From Megaustenia siamemsis (taxonomy: Eukaryota; Mollusca; Gastropoda; Stylommatophora; Ariophantidae), in contig JAVIAB010000159.1 in the NCBI GenBank assembly GCA_032433765.1, positions 60,240,043 through 60,304,042 of the forward strand: a stretch of DNA of 64,000 nucleotides, written 5' to 3'. The notes below the pieces were generated by a model. That model did no database searches, was not told the origin of the DNA, and saw only the letters and a program-made list of their open reading frames with translations. Made by a program: the position numbers and the translations under genes. How positions within the stretch are numbered: position 1 is the first letter of the stretch; the number at the start of each line of letters is the position of its first letter. Positions 1-12,500 of the stretch are shown here, piece after piece.

Positions 1-672
1 ACACATCGTGTGATGTTCCAAAACCGTCGGTGTAATTGTATGACGCCAAGTTCTTGCATTGTACAACTCCTTGCTAAGCTCTGCTCAGTCTAGTTAGTAG
101 CAGTTTTCACTATAGAAATTGTGCATCAGCTTTTCGTATGCTGTTGGCTGCCTTTACTAAAGTAACTGGGATATTGTGAGTGCAGCCATTGTTGTGTGAG
201 CTACGTCACCAAGTTAGTCGCTTAGCCCTAGGACGGTCGTACTCTAATCAATGAAAGACGGAGTGGGGTTTCGTACATGGCTTGTCAGCATCGGTGAGAC
301 TGCCGGAAGTTCGTGATAGCTAGGAGGGTCTTATAGTCTGTTGTTTGATGTGTGATGGTGATGGTCTAATCACCAACTAATTAATACATCAAGTTTTGGC
401 AGATGGTGCTCGTAAACCTGGGAGGGCCGACCATCTAAGGGCATAATCCCCCTACAGCAAAGACAATCTGCTGCCTTGCAGGAAGATTGGGGACAATCAA
501 AGGCTAAGGAAAGCAAACCTCAATCAAATGCTGGCTGAAATCGGATGCACTGGGCCACTGGCGCAGAACACAGTGCAACGTTTTAACAAGTAATCAATCA
601 GACTGGATCTAAAAGACTCTAATTATGATAGAAACTACCGCTGACCGGAAAGGCTTAAAAAAAAAACAGCTG

Positions 673-1714
673 AATATACTACACTGGAATGCGGAGGGCA
701 TATACAAAAAAAACAAGCTCTAACAATCAGACTAGCAAAGGAGGAGATAGACGTTGCTTGCATCCAGGAAACTCATCTTAATCCTCAGCACAGATTTATA
801 ATTAGAAGCTACCAAACATTTAGACAAGACAGAGAAGGTCACAAGGGTGGAATTCTTATACTTATTAACAATTCCATCCCAGCAAAACTGATAGAGGTAG
901 TCACAAACGAAGAGGCAGAGATCATTGGTACAGACCTATACATTAACTCCGCTAGTATAAGGCTATTTAATATATACTGTCCAAATGAAAAATTACTGAG
1001 GGTGGAATCAATGGAAAAAACACCATCAAAGTGTCTGGTAGTAGGAGACTTTAACAGCCACTCTGAAAGATTGGGATATAAGGAGTCCAATGTATAAGGA
1101 GTCCAATGTTCGAGGTGAAGAAGTGGAAGAATGGGAAATAGACAACAACCTATTCCTCATAAACTCTAGAGAGGACCCCCTAACCTTCAACTCAAGAAGA
1201 TGGAAAACAAGTTCCGCTCCCGACCTAGCATTTGCAACTGGAGACATATCTATCAAAATAACAAGAAAAGTGCTGAACCAACTTGGGGATAGTGACCATA
1301 GGCCAGTCAAACTTTCAGTGGATCTTGCTCACAAACAGGAGTTGCAAATACCTCTTCCCCGCTGGAACTATAAGAGAGCAGATTGGGCAAAGTTTGCAAG
1401 GTTCACTGATGCATATACTGCGCCTATCAACACCCACGAAAAGTAAGGTCAATAATATGATAGAGCGGTTAACAAATGGAATCATGAGAGCTGCTAAAGA
1501 ATCCATTCCTAAAGGAGCAAAAAGAAACTACAAGCCATACTGGAGCAAGAAAATACAAAGACTAGAAGAGGAACTGAACTCTGCCAGAGAACTAGCTGAA
1601 ACATCACACAGCACAGAGAGCAACATTGCCTACAAAGCAGCCTCGGCCAAATACAGAGGCGAGGTCATGATATCAGCTAGACAGAGCTGGATAGAAAAAA
1701 ACAGAGAGCCTTAA
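673..1714 (+). pseudogene. LINE apurinic/apyrimidinic endonuclease region
   Basis: The reading shows the landmarks of the exonuclease-endonuclease-phosphatase fold in order: a start like LHWNAEG near 680, CIQETHL near 755, GDFNSHS near 1045 and SDHRPV near 1290. In intact elements this domain nicks target DNA to prime reverse transcription. The frame is lost near 705. It is lost again at 1078-1109 by a perfect 16-bp tandem duplication that adds an in-frame stop. A third shift near 1440 separates it from the linker that runs to 1714. It is a broken copy and cannot encode the protein. Confidence 0.82.
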
Positions 1715-1989
1715 TCTAGACACAAATGGTCATAAACTATGGAAACTTGCGAAAGCTCTGAGTGGCGAAAACACTTGCCGACCACCAATATCATTAGCAC
1801 ACAATCAGAACATCCTCACAGGCAAAAGGGCAGCAAATCTACTGATACAAAATTACAAAAACATTAGTAGAATAAACGTTCCAATAGACAAATGGAAAGC
1901 TGCAAGACGGGAAAACCAAGATGCAAAACACATGCCTTTAGCACCAGAAGGAAGAGCATCAGACGACCATCTTTACCCTAACTGAATTA

Positions 1990-3300
1990 GATGTTGCCTG
2001 AGATTGAAGCTCAAAAGTTTCCCTGGTAAAGATGGAATCACCAACGAAATGCGTCTAAATATGGGACAGAAAGCCAAGAGCCAGCTTCTAAGGATAATAA
2101 ATGCTAGCTGGAAGAGAGGTCATGTGCCGGCAGTCTGGAAAGAAGCTATTATGGTGCCCATCCTCAAGCGTGGAAAAGACCCACTAGACCCAAGTAGCTA
2201 TAGACCAATTAGCCTACTGAGCTGCCTGAGTAAACTCATGGAAAGGCTGGTTAACAGAAGACTTATGTGGCATTTGGAGACAAAACAACAAATCGTACCA
2301 CAACAAAATGGTTTCCGTCAGCACAGATCAACTGAAGACCTGGTCACCTACATTGCACAGGAAATAGAGGATGCTCTACAAAAAAAGAAACACACACTGG
2401 CAGTGTGGGTCGACATGGAGAAGGCTTTTAATGGGGTATGGCGAGAGGGTTTAAAGAACAAGTTTTTTTAGACTTGGCATCCAGGGTCGTTTATTCAATT
2501 GGGTCTCTCAATACCGTCAGGATAGAACGGCCAGAGTACAAGTTCAAGGTCAACTAAGTAAGAAGGTCTCTATCGAACAAGGTGTCCCACAAGGCGGAGT
2601 CTTGTCCCCAACACTCTTTTTAAGTGTCATAAATGACATCGTAATGGACATCCCACCCAGAATACACTCAGCAATATACGCAGATGATCTGGCGTTATGG
2701 TCTCGCGAGGAAAGTATGTCGGTGGCTGGACCCAGGATGCCAGATATCCTAGGTGAACTTGAAAAATGGACGAACACCTGGTTCTTACCAATCAACGAAA
2801 AAAAACTACATATACAATTTTCAGCCTATCAAGAAACACACTTTCTGCAAACTTGAAGATAAAAGACCATAAACTCCCTATTGACCAAAACCCAACATAT
2901 CTTGGTGTCACCATGAATCGCAGAATGACTTGGAAAAATCAGATAGACAGAGCAAGGAAAAAAGCCAGAAAACGAACAAATATTATGAAGAAATTGGCAG
3001 GAACCGACTGGGGGGGCAGACAGCAATATTTTGAAAAGACTATAAGTAGGAAGAGTCAGACAAGTTCTAGAGTATGGAGTCACAGCCTGGGCTATGGCTT
3101 CCAAATCACACCTTAGCAAAATTAACAGAACACAGAATCAAGCTGCCCGTAACATCACTGGTGCTATGAAGTCTACACCTATCAAAACTCTAGAAACAGT
3201 AACAGGTTTACAACCCCTAGATGACAGACGGTCACTAAAGTATTGCAACAAGCGGAGAAATATAGAAGGCTCCCTAGTCACTCCATGCACCAAAGAATAA
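1990..3300 (+). pseudogene. LINE reverse transcriptase domain
   Basis: The block starts with the non-LTR signature around PGKDGI (2025), followed by SSYRPISLLS (2195-2225), the motif-A region DMEKAF (2413-2430), QGVPQGGVLSP (2578-2610) and the catalytic YADD box at 2677-2688. The thumb and C-terminal region continues to about 3300. At least three frame changes (about 2470, 2820 and 3100) split it. In motif A the usual second aspartate of AFD is asparagine, a further sign of decay. Non-LTR identity is firm because of the YADD box together with the downstream RNase H. Confidence 0.88.
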
Positions 3301-4326
3301 CTGGTTTCGGAATTGTACGACTAAAAAGGAGCAACTTCGCTACAATTGCCAATGAACTAATTACTGGAGACCCAGTACTTTTCCAAACATCTTGGGTCCA
3401 TCTGATATGTCTCCTCGTGGAATACATAAAATACCAGAACTTAAGGAAAATCTAACAGGAATCATGAAAAAAGGCACCCATTCAGACACAGAAAGAAAAC
3501 ACGTAGCAGAAAAACACATACACGATACCTACCCACAGGACTCTTGGTCCCACATATACACAGATGGCTCTGCTACAAATGCCACCAGAAATGAAGGGGG
3601 AGGTGTGTTCTTGACGCTGAATAATCAGGACGAGATCACAAAGTCAATAGCTACTGGAAAATTCTCAAACAACTTTAAAGCAGAAACTGAGGCCATCAGA
3701 GATGCTGCAACACTGGCTAGTCAACACAAAAATAACATCGTCTATCTCATCGCAGTACTATCGGCTCTAAAAAGCCCCAAGAATAATGAACTAGATGACT
3801 TGTGAACAACCCTGGACCAACTATGCAATAACTTCCAGAGAGTAGTCATTCAGTGGATACCATCACACTGTAATATACACGGGAACGAACGCGCAGACAA
3901 ATTAGCTAAAGAGGGAGGGAGATTACCACAAGAAAACCATCCGCTCAGTTATGATGAAGCCAAATCCATTCTCAAAGGTCAGTTACATGAAAAATGGAAA
4001 CGAGAACCCCCAAAGCATAACGAGAGTGACGGATACCAACAACTATCAAGGAAGGATCAAGTCATCATACTTCGCCTACGCACTGGCCACGATAGAATGA
4101 GAAATCACATGTTCACCAAATTCAAAATAGGTACAACCAGCCTATGCCACTGCACAGTGGACAATATGACTACAAAACATGTTCTACAGGATTGCCCCCA
4201 GTACACAGACCCGAGAAGAGCAATGTGGTCCACGCCCACCTCCCTGGAAGAGAATCTATATATGGGGCAATCGATTCGCTTAAACAGACAGCTGACTTCA
4301 TGAGAGAGTCTGGAATTCTACTCTGA
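3300..4326 (+). pseudogene. LINE RNase H and C-terminal zinc-knuckle region
   Basis: The RNase H motifs are visible: YTDGSA with its metal-binding aspartate near 3555, AETEAI near 3683, and WIPSHCNIHGNERAD near 3855-3898. This is followed by a region with a C-C-H-C pattern (LCHCTVDN...KHVLQDC, 4141-4195) typical of I-type elements. RNase H removes the RNA template during target-primed reverse transcription. The frame breaks near 3800 and again before 4097. Confidence 0.8.
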
Positions 4327-4339
4327 TTGAGTCTTAATC

Positions 4340-4382
<43 letters not shown>
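4340..4382 (+). repeat. (GA)n microsatellite at the LINE 3' end
   Basis: This is an almost pure GA run of about 40 bp directly after the last LINE coding remnant. It may be the element's simple-repeat tail. Confidence 0.9.
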
Positions 4383-4384
<2 letters not shown>

Positions 4385-4400
4385 AATGGTAGTTTGTGTG

Positions 4401-4568
4401 TCTGGTCAGCTATGTGGTAGTTGTTATATTGGGTAGATTTAGTAAAATAAATAACAACTCTGGACGTTTAATAGTAGCGATGTTTCTGGTCATCTATGTG
4501 GTAGTTGTTATATTGGGTAGATTTAGTAAAATAAATAAAAACATTGGACGTTTAATAGTAGCGATGTT
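4401..4568 (+). repeat. 84-bp tandem duplication, Polinton target
   Basis: Two copies (4401-4484 and 4485-4568) of an AT-rich unit beginning GTCTGGTCA or TTCTGGTCA stand in tandem. The second copy ends in GATGTT, and the large element starts at the next base. After that element the sequence resumes with GATGTTTCTG, as in the junction between the two copies, so the insertion site can be reconstructed. Confidence 0.85.
4563..4568. repeat. Target site duplication, left (GATGTT)
   Basis: The hexamer GATGTT lies immediately outside the terminal inverted repeat and is repeated at 14217-14222 outside the other end. A 6-bp duplication is the known hallmark of Polinton/Maverick integration. Confidence 0.8.
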
Positions 4569-7500
4569 AGTAGTATACAAGGGTCCATTTGGATATTATT
4601 TAGGCGTAAATTAACAAAGATATATAGCAGGCGCATTTCGCGCGAAATGTACACGAGAGACAAGGGGAGTTAACCATGACTGCTCGTGTCGGGATGTTGA
4701 CTTCTAGTCCCGGTGACCCCGGAAGTGACCTGTTTATGTCTGCTTTGTGCTGACTTTGGCGTTCTTCATGTACTTGCTCGATAGTGATAGGTTAGTAGAT
4801 TATACAACATCAATGAAAAACGATCAATATAAAACAGAAGACAAAGATATATTTTATTCTTTTATTATCTCAATAGGTGTATAACATACAGTGAATATTA
4901 TATATCATTACAAAAATATTTAGTACACGAAGTAAATATATAGTACAAGGATAACATTTATTTATAGCTATGTAGTTGGGTGTCTGCTTAGCGTTGTACC
5001 ATAAATGAAGCATAAGGGTGAAACTGTTAGAGATCGTTGGTCAGTCTAAGCTGGTAGTGTAAAGAGTTAAATATCTAGAGGCGTAGTCGAGACGTTGTCA
5101 TCAGCTACATTTCTTTTTATATAGAAATAGGAAAGAGCATTTCTTGTTTGACTGTTGGAAAATATGGAATTATTTAAGACTTTGAATCCTACATTTTTCC
5201 CACCCTTGGCCTTTTGCGTAGCGAGAACCTCTAAAAACATATCTTTATCTAGTTTGTTGTGTTGCTTACTTAACCCCTTACAACTGATTTTATCATAATC
5301 CCCACTACAATGGTACGTCTTACTACATAAGCTAACAAGAGCTGTCCCTTCGTACTCTAGTTTAAAAAGACCGGGCGTTCGCTTGGTGTATGCTTTAACA
5401 CCCTTACAGTTTATACACTCTGTCTTGCTAGTATGTTCATCGCAAAACTCGGCAGGAAACCAGTCTTTATATACACTATTAAACTCATCCCGCAGACCTG
5501 ACTTAACTATGTTCTCTAACTTAGGGGCACTTAAAGCCAGGTGTAAACTATCAGTATCTGTTTCACATAACTGAAAGTTGGACCTATCTACAAACTTATC
5601 TAAGAACTCGAAATAAAAATCTAACATACGAAGTTTTGCATATTGATAGACGAAGAAACCGATTTGTAGGGGTAAGTCCCAAACAGTTTTCTTTTTCTCC
5701 ATCTCAACTTCAAAAAGATCCTCCCCTATTTCAGTCATCTTTTTAAACCGGGAACTATTAATCATTTTCGATATCTCATCCCCCTGAACGTACGAAATAG
5801 CGCTATGATTGGCCTTATTGGTTAGAGTCTTCCCGTAGGCTGAGTTTCCTAAGAGCTTCATCGTATCGCTTACTATAGATTGACTTTCGTCTAGATCACC
5901 AGCCCTCCTAGCGTCAGAAACCATTTCGCCACTTTTTAAAACAACTAGACGGTTGATATTCTATCACTTGATAAATTTTTGTTACCTCCAATCCGTGGTC
6001 TAAATACCATTTTAACAGTGGTGTTGCCAACAAATTTTTTTCCCCGACATAACTACCGATTAGGGTGCGACGAGGGGTTGACAACAGTTATGTTTGAGGG
6101 CATATTCACCCATAAACGGGCCAATATCATCACGCGTGACGCCAATATTTTTGAAAATTGGAGTCATCTCACGGAAATGTTCCTTCAGGCGGTCGGGGAC
6201 GTGTAGGTCACATTCAACTAAACCAAAACACGTCCCATCTGAAACAGAACTCAGAATCTGTTTATTACTGAGAGGGAGCCCTTCTTTAGAGTAAGAGGGT
6301 CTAGCTCGAGGGATGGCTTTAGAAAGGAAACCCCTAATGGTTGGGTCAGACTTTTTCAGAGCCTGCCACTCACATTCCCACATAACTTCTACGGGGACTT
6401 TGACCTCCTCGGTTAGGTAGGTGTGTATCTCACATGTATTTTCAAACAGCTCGAACAAGGGCTTATTATTAACAGGATTTCTATCTTTATCTTTGGTGAG
6501 GGGACAGTCTTTGTGACCATGGTACAGACAACCATGAAAATTGTAGCCTATTCTATTGGATTTATCCCACCCATCCACAGGGATGTTTCTAGCACCTAAC
6601 CGAAACTCCCGCCCGTTAAACTGAGTTTTCAACTCCACCCCTTTTTGGTGAGCGACCCACGTTAGCCACTCTCTACTTTGTTGGACATAATAGTTATCTT
6701 TTTCGACCCTAAACCCAGTCTCCATTCTTCTAATAATTGGATAATCTGTTGGCATTGGGTTCATCAGGGCCCAAAGATACAACGCATTGGCATCGTAACC
6801 TTGGATGGATCGGACTAGCTTTCCGCCCCTAATAAAAGTTTTCCCTACCTCATGATACCTATGAAAAATTATAGAGGGACCCCCCAACAATATTATCTCT
6901 AATCATTGTGTGTAGACTAGCCTGTTTGCTCGAACATAAACTAAACATTACACCCCTATCAACGGTCTTAAAAAGATACTTTAAACAAACACCCGGACCG
7001 AAATGGCGTCTTTAAAACAGTCCACACCCCGCTCCCCATAAAAGCGAACCTGTTGCTCTAATGCGTCTAAGAAGGGGACTACATCTTTGTTATTATACCA
7101 CACCAAAAAGTCCCTAAGGGTCGCCATCTTATTGTCCTTCCAGACCTTTTTACACAGAGCGTACTCCTCCTTGGAAATATTGACATTTTTTAGTTTGGAA
7201 AAGAACGCTTCGTGTGGGGGTAACTGCGTCTCATTCAACTTTCGGCGGTCGTCTATATATTCATAACAAAAGTAACCCTTTGTCTCGCTAATCTTGTAAG
7301 CTGCCAAGTACTTGCTATAACTAAAACCTGGTGCTAGATAATTTATTATATCTAGGAACTTTAACTTCTGCGTTGCAATACACATAAAGTTATTGTTTCT
7401 TTTAACTATAAACTTGAACGGTTTTGGTACTTTGTAGGCTACTTCCATTTTATCTTCCTCTTCTTCGATAACATCAGCTTCTTCATCTTCGTCTTCCTCG

Positions 7501-8565
7501 TCTTCTTCTTCTTCTTCGCCCACTTGTGCAGTGGCATCCATGAAGTGCTTTATTAAATAAGGTTTAATGACGTTGATGTCATATTTCCCCGAGTTAAACC
7601 CTATTACTGGAAGCTCTTTTAAATATTCATCAAACTTAGCTATTAGCTTGTGTTTGTTCAGTTCATGGAGTTGAGTAAAAATACTGTCAAACCGATCTCG
7701 CAACAACGAGTATGCCATATCAGCGATACCAGTGAGGTAATCAACCATCTGACTAACTAAAACCTGTGGGTCACCCTTCGTTATGAAGCATATTGGTCCC
7801 TCCCACCCGGGGACATTTGATGCTATAGAGCAGGAGAGGGGGACGTGTTTAGCTACAAAGGTAGTCGAGTGCGTCTCTCGGGGAACATTCCTACTATCAA
7901 AATAACATTCATAATCGAATGTCGCCCTGAACGGGTAAATAAAAGACTCTGGAGTACTTATCCCTTCAGCACTGATCGCGTCCCATACACTTTCAGGTGA
8001 TGAGTAAACTCCACCCTTATATGTCTCTACAGTCATATCCCCATTGCAAGTTTTTTCGTGCCTATCCATACGCCCAAACTTTTTCCACAATTTCCCACAT
8101 TTTCCACAAGAAAAAATTTTACTAGCCCTAGAAAGAACGTTTATATAAAAGAAATGGTTTTTGTAAAGTAAAAGACGGAGAGTTTCACTATAACTACTGC
8201 CGCTTCTCAGGACAATACGCAAGGCTCGTTCAGAATCAAACTCAAAAATATCTATGTTTACTGAAAAACAATTTTCTAAGAGAGACATTTCAGCAAGAGT
8301 TACACCGGGAAAGTTACTTAACATTAGAGAGGGGTAAAACTGTTTGAAAAGCAGTCTCGACGCCTTCCTAACATTATTAAGTGGAGTCCCTCGATGGACA
8401 GCTAGACAACGGAAGAAACAGAGATTATCCTTGTAAACTTTAGAATTGGAGTCGTTTTGAATGGTATTAATCCCATGGTTCGAAGCAATGTATGTTGGGA
8501 TATCTATCAGACACCCTATAGGATAATCTTGAAGTTTATAAATATAAACACTCGTACTGACTAAG
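4569..8565 (-). repeat. Left arm of Polinton palindrome
   Basis: This is the reverse complement of 10215-14216 with only scattered substitutions and small indels. The inner junction is sharp: identity stops after CTTAGTCAGTACGAG (8551-8565 on the minus strand, 10215 onward on the plus strand). The outer 500 bp between the polymerase stop codon and the tip contains no gene. Confidence 0.9.
5067..8565 (-). pseudogene. Family B DNA polymerase, left-arm copy, 5'-truncated and frameshifted
   Basis: This copy matches residues from about 230 onward of the plus-strand polymerase gene; the N-terminal zinc fingers and promoter lie in the loop and are absent here. The frame is interrupted by a 1-bp loss near 6984, a 1-bp gain near 6886, a 1-bp loss near 6080 and a 2-bp loss near 5933. 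These leave three open blocks (8565-6981, 6890-6060, 5924-5067). The exonuclease DYE box, the polymerase A and B boxes and the DTD box are all present. Its C-terminus is in one frame to the TAA at 5067-5069, where the right copy is broken. The short AT-rich lead-in upstream of 8565 is not polymerase-derived. Confidence 0.85.
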
Positions 8566-8750
8566 ACCCACCCCACAAGTGGAATAACATGCACCGAAAC
8601 TGCACCAAAACCTGCACGAGAAGTAGTATGTTAGGGTATGTTCACAGCCACTACTACTAGCTTTTTGTTGTTTTTTTTTGGAGTTTGATATGTAGGGGTG
8701 TCAAAAATTATGTGGGAGGTATGCCTTGAGGTTATATTTCAATATTTTAT

Positions 8751-9116
8751 CGATTTCAGGGGCGTAACCCTAAAAAATTTTAAGGGGGGTAACAATTTCA
8801 AATGTGATTTTTAAGTTAATTTTTGGTGTGGGGATGTCTAAAATAAAGTTTTAAGTAAGCCTACGTGCTAAATTTACGATTTTTATCGATTTCAGGGGCG
8901 TAACCCTCAAAAATGCTAAGGGGGTAAAATCCTAAAGTGGTTTTTTATGTAAATTTTTGCAATGGGAATGTCTAAAATAAAGTTTGGGGTATGACTAGCG
9001 TGAAAATTTACGATTTTTACCGATTTCATGGGCGTAACCCTAAAAAATGCTAAGGGGGTAAAATCCTAAAAGTGGTTTTTTATGTAAATTTTTGCAATGG
9101 GGATGTCTAAAATAAA
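8751..9116 (+). repeat. Three tandem ~135-bp repeats
   Basis: Copies start at 8751, 8887 and 9021 with CGATTTCAGGGGCGTAACCC or a close variant. Each carries a G-rich block and ends near GATGTCTAAAATAAAG. They lie just upstream of the polymerase promoter. Confidence 0.85.
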
Positions 9117-9119
9117 GCG

Positions 9120-9206
9120 GGCATTGCGTCAGCGGTCAAAAACTATTTTTAGTAACACATCCGGTATTGCCTCAGAGGTCAGTTCTATTTTTAGTAACAC
9201 TTCCGG
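9120..9206 (+). repeat. ~43-bp direct repeat pair upstream of TATA box
   Basis: Two neighbouring copies share the pattern ATTGC(G/C)TCAG and TATTTTTAGTAACAC followed by TCCGG. They sit immediately before the TATA-like box and may be an enhancer or factor-binding duplication. Confidence 0.7.
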
Positions 9207-9270
9207 CGTTTCAAGTGTATATATCTGTGAAGCTTGTAATCAGACTTTCGCTTACAGTTCTTGACGCTGG

Positions 9271-9297
9271 ATGTGGCTCGCGCCTTCAGACACGTAA
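9271..9297 (+). promoter_or_regulatory. Nine-codon upstream ORF in the polymerase leader
   Basis: An ATG at 9271 opens a short frame of eight residues that stops with TAA at 9295-9297, three bases before the proposed splice donor. If the leader is transcribed as proposed, this upstream frame precedes the main ATG and could lower its translation. Confidence 0.35.
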
Positions 9298-9299
9298 AA

Positions 9300-9528
9300 G
9301 TAAGTGTTATCTTAGTTCTTTAATATTATAGTATGATACTTTAGTAGCGTATTTTCGATAAGTTGCTTTTAGTATCCATGTGTTATTTTTGTAACCTAAT
9401 TTCGCTAGTTTGTGAATCTCATTGTTTACTTTTATTATTTTCTTCTCTTATAATGTTTACTGTTCTTTAGTTGTAATGTTTACTGTTCTTTATTCTTTAG
9501 TTGTAATGTTTCAATTTCTTTTCTACAG
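9300..9528 (+). other. Candidate 5'-UTR intron of the polymerase gene
   Basis: The donor GTAAGT begins at 9300 and a pyrimidine-rich tract ending in TTTCTACAG closes at 9528, one base before the polymerase ATG. The intron is 229 bp and AT-rich with short internal repeats (ATGTTTACTGTTCTTTA twice). Its splicing is inferred from consensus sites. Confidence 0.55.
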
Positions 9529-12500
9529 ATGTCTAACACTTGTCATCTCTGCTCCAAAACTTTCACCCGGAGCCGGGACATAAAACGACACGTTGCTAGT
9601 GTACATGTGCGTCAGGAATACAAATGTGCTGTTTGTGAACGAATTTATAATAGAGCAGACAATCTTGCCAAACATATTAAGACAGAGCATTCGGTATCTC
9701 TTGTATCAGTAGTTCCTGTATCACCGGCACGTCCACAAGTATCGACAACCTCACGCAAGCGGGCAGTAAAGAGTTCGACTCAAGAGCCCTCAAAGAGACC
9801 AAGACTTAATGAAATAGACTCTTTAAATAAGTTACCTCAAGATATTAGGAAGATATATAAGAACAACTGGTTAGCAATTAGAGCACATGAACGTAGGAAC
9901 AAATACATGGAGACGTACACTATATTTCATCAGCCTGATACTCCTATAGATTGGAAGACTCTTGTAACCCCAATCTTCCAAGGCCAGAAAAAGCGTTTCA
10001 AGGTGAATTATAGTCATCATCTAGTTTTAAGACATAGAGAGACACAGAGGCTGCGTTACTTTCACGCAAGCTCAAATAACGCGACAGGGTTAGACAAACC
10101 CTTGTTAGTTAACAACAGAAATGATTTTGAAACGTTCATCGATAGATTAAATGAAAGTGATATATTAGGTTATGCAGATAAAAATAGGGAGACAACCAAA
10201 TACACTTTGGAAGCCTTAGTCAGTACGAGTGTTTATATTTATAAACTTCAAGATTATCCTATAGGGTGTCTGATAGATATCCCAACATACATTGCTTCGA
10301 ACCATGGGATTAATACCATTCAAAACGACTCCAATTCTAAAGTTTACAAGGATAATCTCTGTTTCTTCCGTTGTCTAGCTGTCCATCGAGGGACTCCACT
10401 TAATAATGTTAGGAAGGCGTCGAGACTGCTTTTCAAACAGTTTTACCCCTCTCTAATGTTAAGTAACTTTCCCGGTGTAACTCTTGCTGAAATGTCTCTC
10501 TTAGAAAATTGTTTTTCAGTAAACATAGATATTTTTGAGTTTGATTCTGAACGAGCCTTGCGTATTGTCCTGAGAAGCGGCAGTAGTTATAGTGAAACTC
10601 TCCGTCTTTTACTTTACAAAAACCATTTCTTTTATATAAACGTTCTTTCTAGGGCTAGTAAAATTTTTTCTTGTGGAAAATGTGGGAAATTGTGGAAAAA
10701 GTTTGGGCGTATGGATAGGCACGAAAAAACTTGCAATGGGGATATGACTGTAGAGACATATAAGGGTGGAGTTTACTCATCACCTGAAAGTGTATGGGAC
10801 GCGATCAGTGCTGAAGGGATAAGTACTCCAGAGTCTTTTATTTACCCGTTCAGGGCGACATTCGATTATGAATGTTATTTTGATAGTAGGAATGTTCCCC
10901 GAGAGACGCACTCGACTACCTTTGTAGCTAAACACGTCCCCCTCTCCTGCTCTATAGCATCAAATGTCCCCGGGTGGGAGGGACCAATATGCTTCATAAC
11001 GAAGGGTGACCCACAGGTTTTAGTTAGTCAGATGGTTGATTACCTCACTGGTATCGCTGATATGGCATACTCGTTGTTGCGAGATCGGTTTGACAGTATT
11101 TTTACTCAACTCCATGAACTGAACAAACACAAGCTAATAGCTAAGTTTGATGAATATTTAAAAGAGCTTCCAGTAATAGGGTTTAACTCGGGGAAATATG
11201 ACATCAACGTCATTAAACCTTATTTAATAAAGCACTTCATGGATGCCACTGCACAAGTGGGCGAAGAAGAAGAAGAAGACGAGGAAGACGAAGAAGAAGA
11301 AGCTGATGTTATCGAAGAAGAGGAAGATAAAATGGAAGTAACCTACAAAGTACCAAAACCGTTCAAGTTTATAGTTAAAAGAAACAATAACTTTATGTGT
11401 ATTGCAACGCAGAAGTTAAAGTTCCTAGATATAATAAATTATCTAGCACCAGGTTTTAGTTATAGCAAGTACTTGGCAGCTTACAAGATTAGCGAGACAA
11501 AGGGTTACTTTTGTTATGAATATATAGACGACCGCCAAAAGTTGAATGAGACGCAGTTACCCCCACACGAAGCGTTCTTTTCCAAACTAAAAAATGTCAA
11601 TATTTCCAAGGAGGAGTACGCTCTGTGTAAAAAAGTCTGGAAGGACAATAAGATGACGACCCTTAGGGACTTTTTGGTGTGGTATAATAACAAAGATGTA
11701 GTCCCCTTCTTAGACGCATTAGAGCAACAGGTTCGCTTTTATGGGGAGCGGGGTGTGGACTGTTTTAAAGACGCCATTTCGGTTCCGGGTGTTTGTTTAA
11801 AGTATCTTTTTAAGACCGTTGATAGGGGTGTAATGTTTAGTTTATGTTCGAGCAAACAGGCTAGTCTACACACAATGATTAGAGATAATATTGTTGGGGG
11901 TCCCTCTATAATTTTTCATAGGTATCATGAGGTAGGGAAAACTTTTATTAGGGGCGGAAAGATAGTCCGATCCATCCAAGGTTACGATGCCAATGCGTTG
12001 TATCTTTGGGCCCTGATGAACCCAATGCCAACAGATTATCTAATTATTAGAAGAATGGAGACTGGGTTTAGGGTCGAAAAAGATAACTATTATGTCCAAC
12101 AAAGTAGAGAGTGGCTAACGTGGGTCGCTCACCAAAAAGGGGTGGAGTTGAAAACTCAGTTTAACGGGCGGGAGTTTCGGTTAGGTGCTAGAAACATCCC
12201 TGTGGATGGGTGGGATAAATCCAATAGAATAGGCTACAATTTTCATGGTTGTCTGTACCATGGTCACAAAGACTGTCCCCTCACCAAAGATAAAGATAGA
12301 AATCCTGTTAATAATAAGCCCTTGTTCGAGCTGTTTGAAAATACATGTGAGATACACACCTACCTAACCGAGGAGGTCAAAGTCCCCGTAGAAGTTATGT
12401 GGGAATGTGAGTGGCAGGCTCTGAAAAAGTCTGACCCAACCATTAGGGGTTTCCTTTCTAAAGCCATCCCTCGAGCTAGACCCTCTTACTCTAAAGAAGG

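Larger units (their letters stand above)
1..4382 (+). mobile_element. Decayed I-clade non-LTR retrotransposon (LINE) with RNase H
   Basis: Read in order on the plus strand are an apurinic endonuclease region, a reverse transcriptase, an RNase H domain and a C-terminal zinc-knuckle region, ending near 4340 in a GA dinucleotide run. Endonuclease, reverse transcriptase and RNase H in one element is the arrangement of the I superfamily (I, Nimb, Ingi), so the clade is a family-based inference. The coding region is broken by many frameshifts and stops, so this copy is dead. The 5' end is not defined: 1-660 is non-coding sequence that may be the element's 5' region or host DNA. A fragment of a related element recurs in each tRNA unit (46505-46880 and equivalents). 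Confidence 0.85.
8566..9528 (+). promoter_or_regulatory. Polinton loop: 5' region of the polymerase gene
   Basis: This non-coding stretch lies between the left arm and the polymerase ATG. It contains three tandem repeats of about 135 bp (8751-9116), a pair of about 43-bp repeats (9120-9206), a TATA-like box at 9218-9223 and a candidate initiator TCAGAC at 9240-9245, about 22 bp downstream. A splice donor AA|GTAAGT lies at 9300 and an acceptor TTTCTACAG ends at 9528. The spacing fits a single RNA polymerase II promoter with an intron in the 5' untranslated region. The elements are seen; their use is inferred. Confidence 0.55.
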
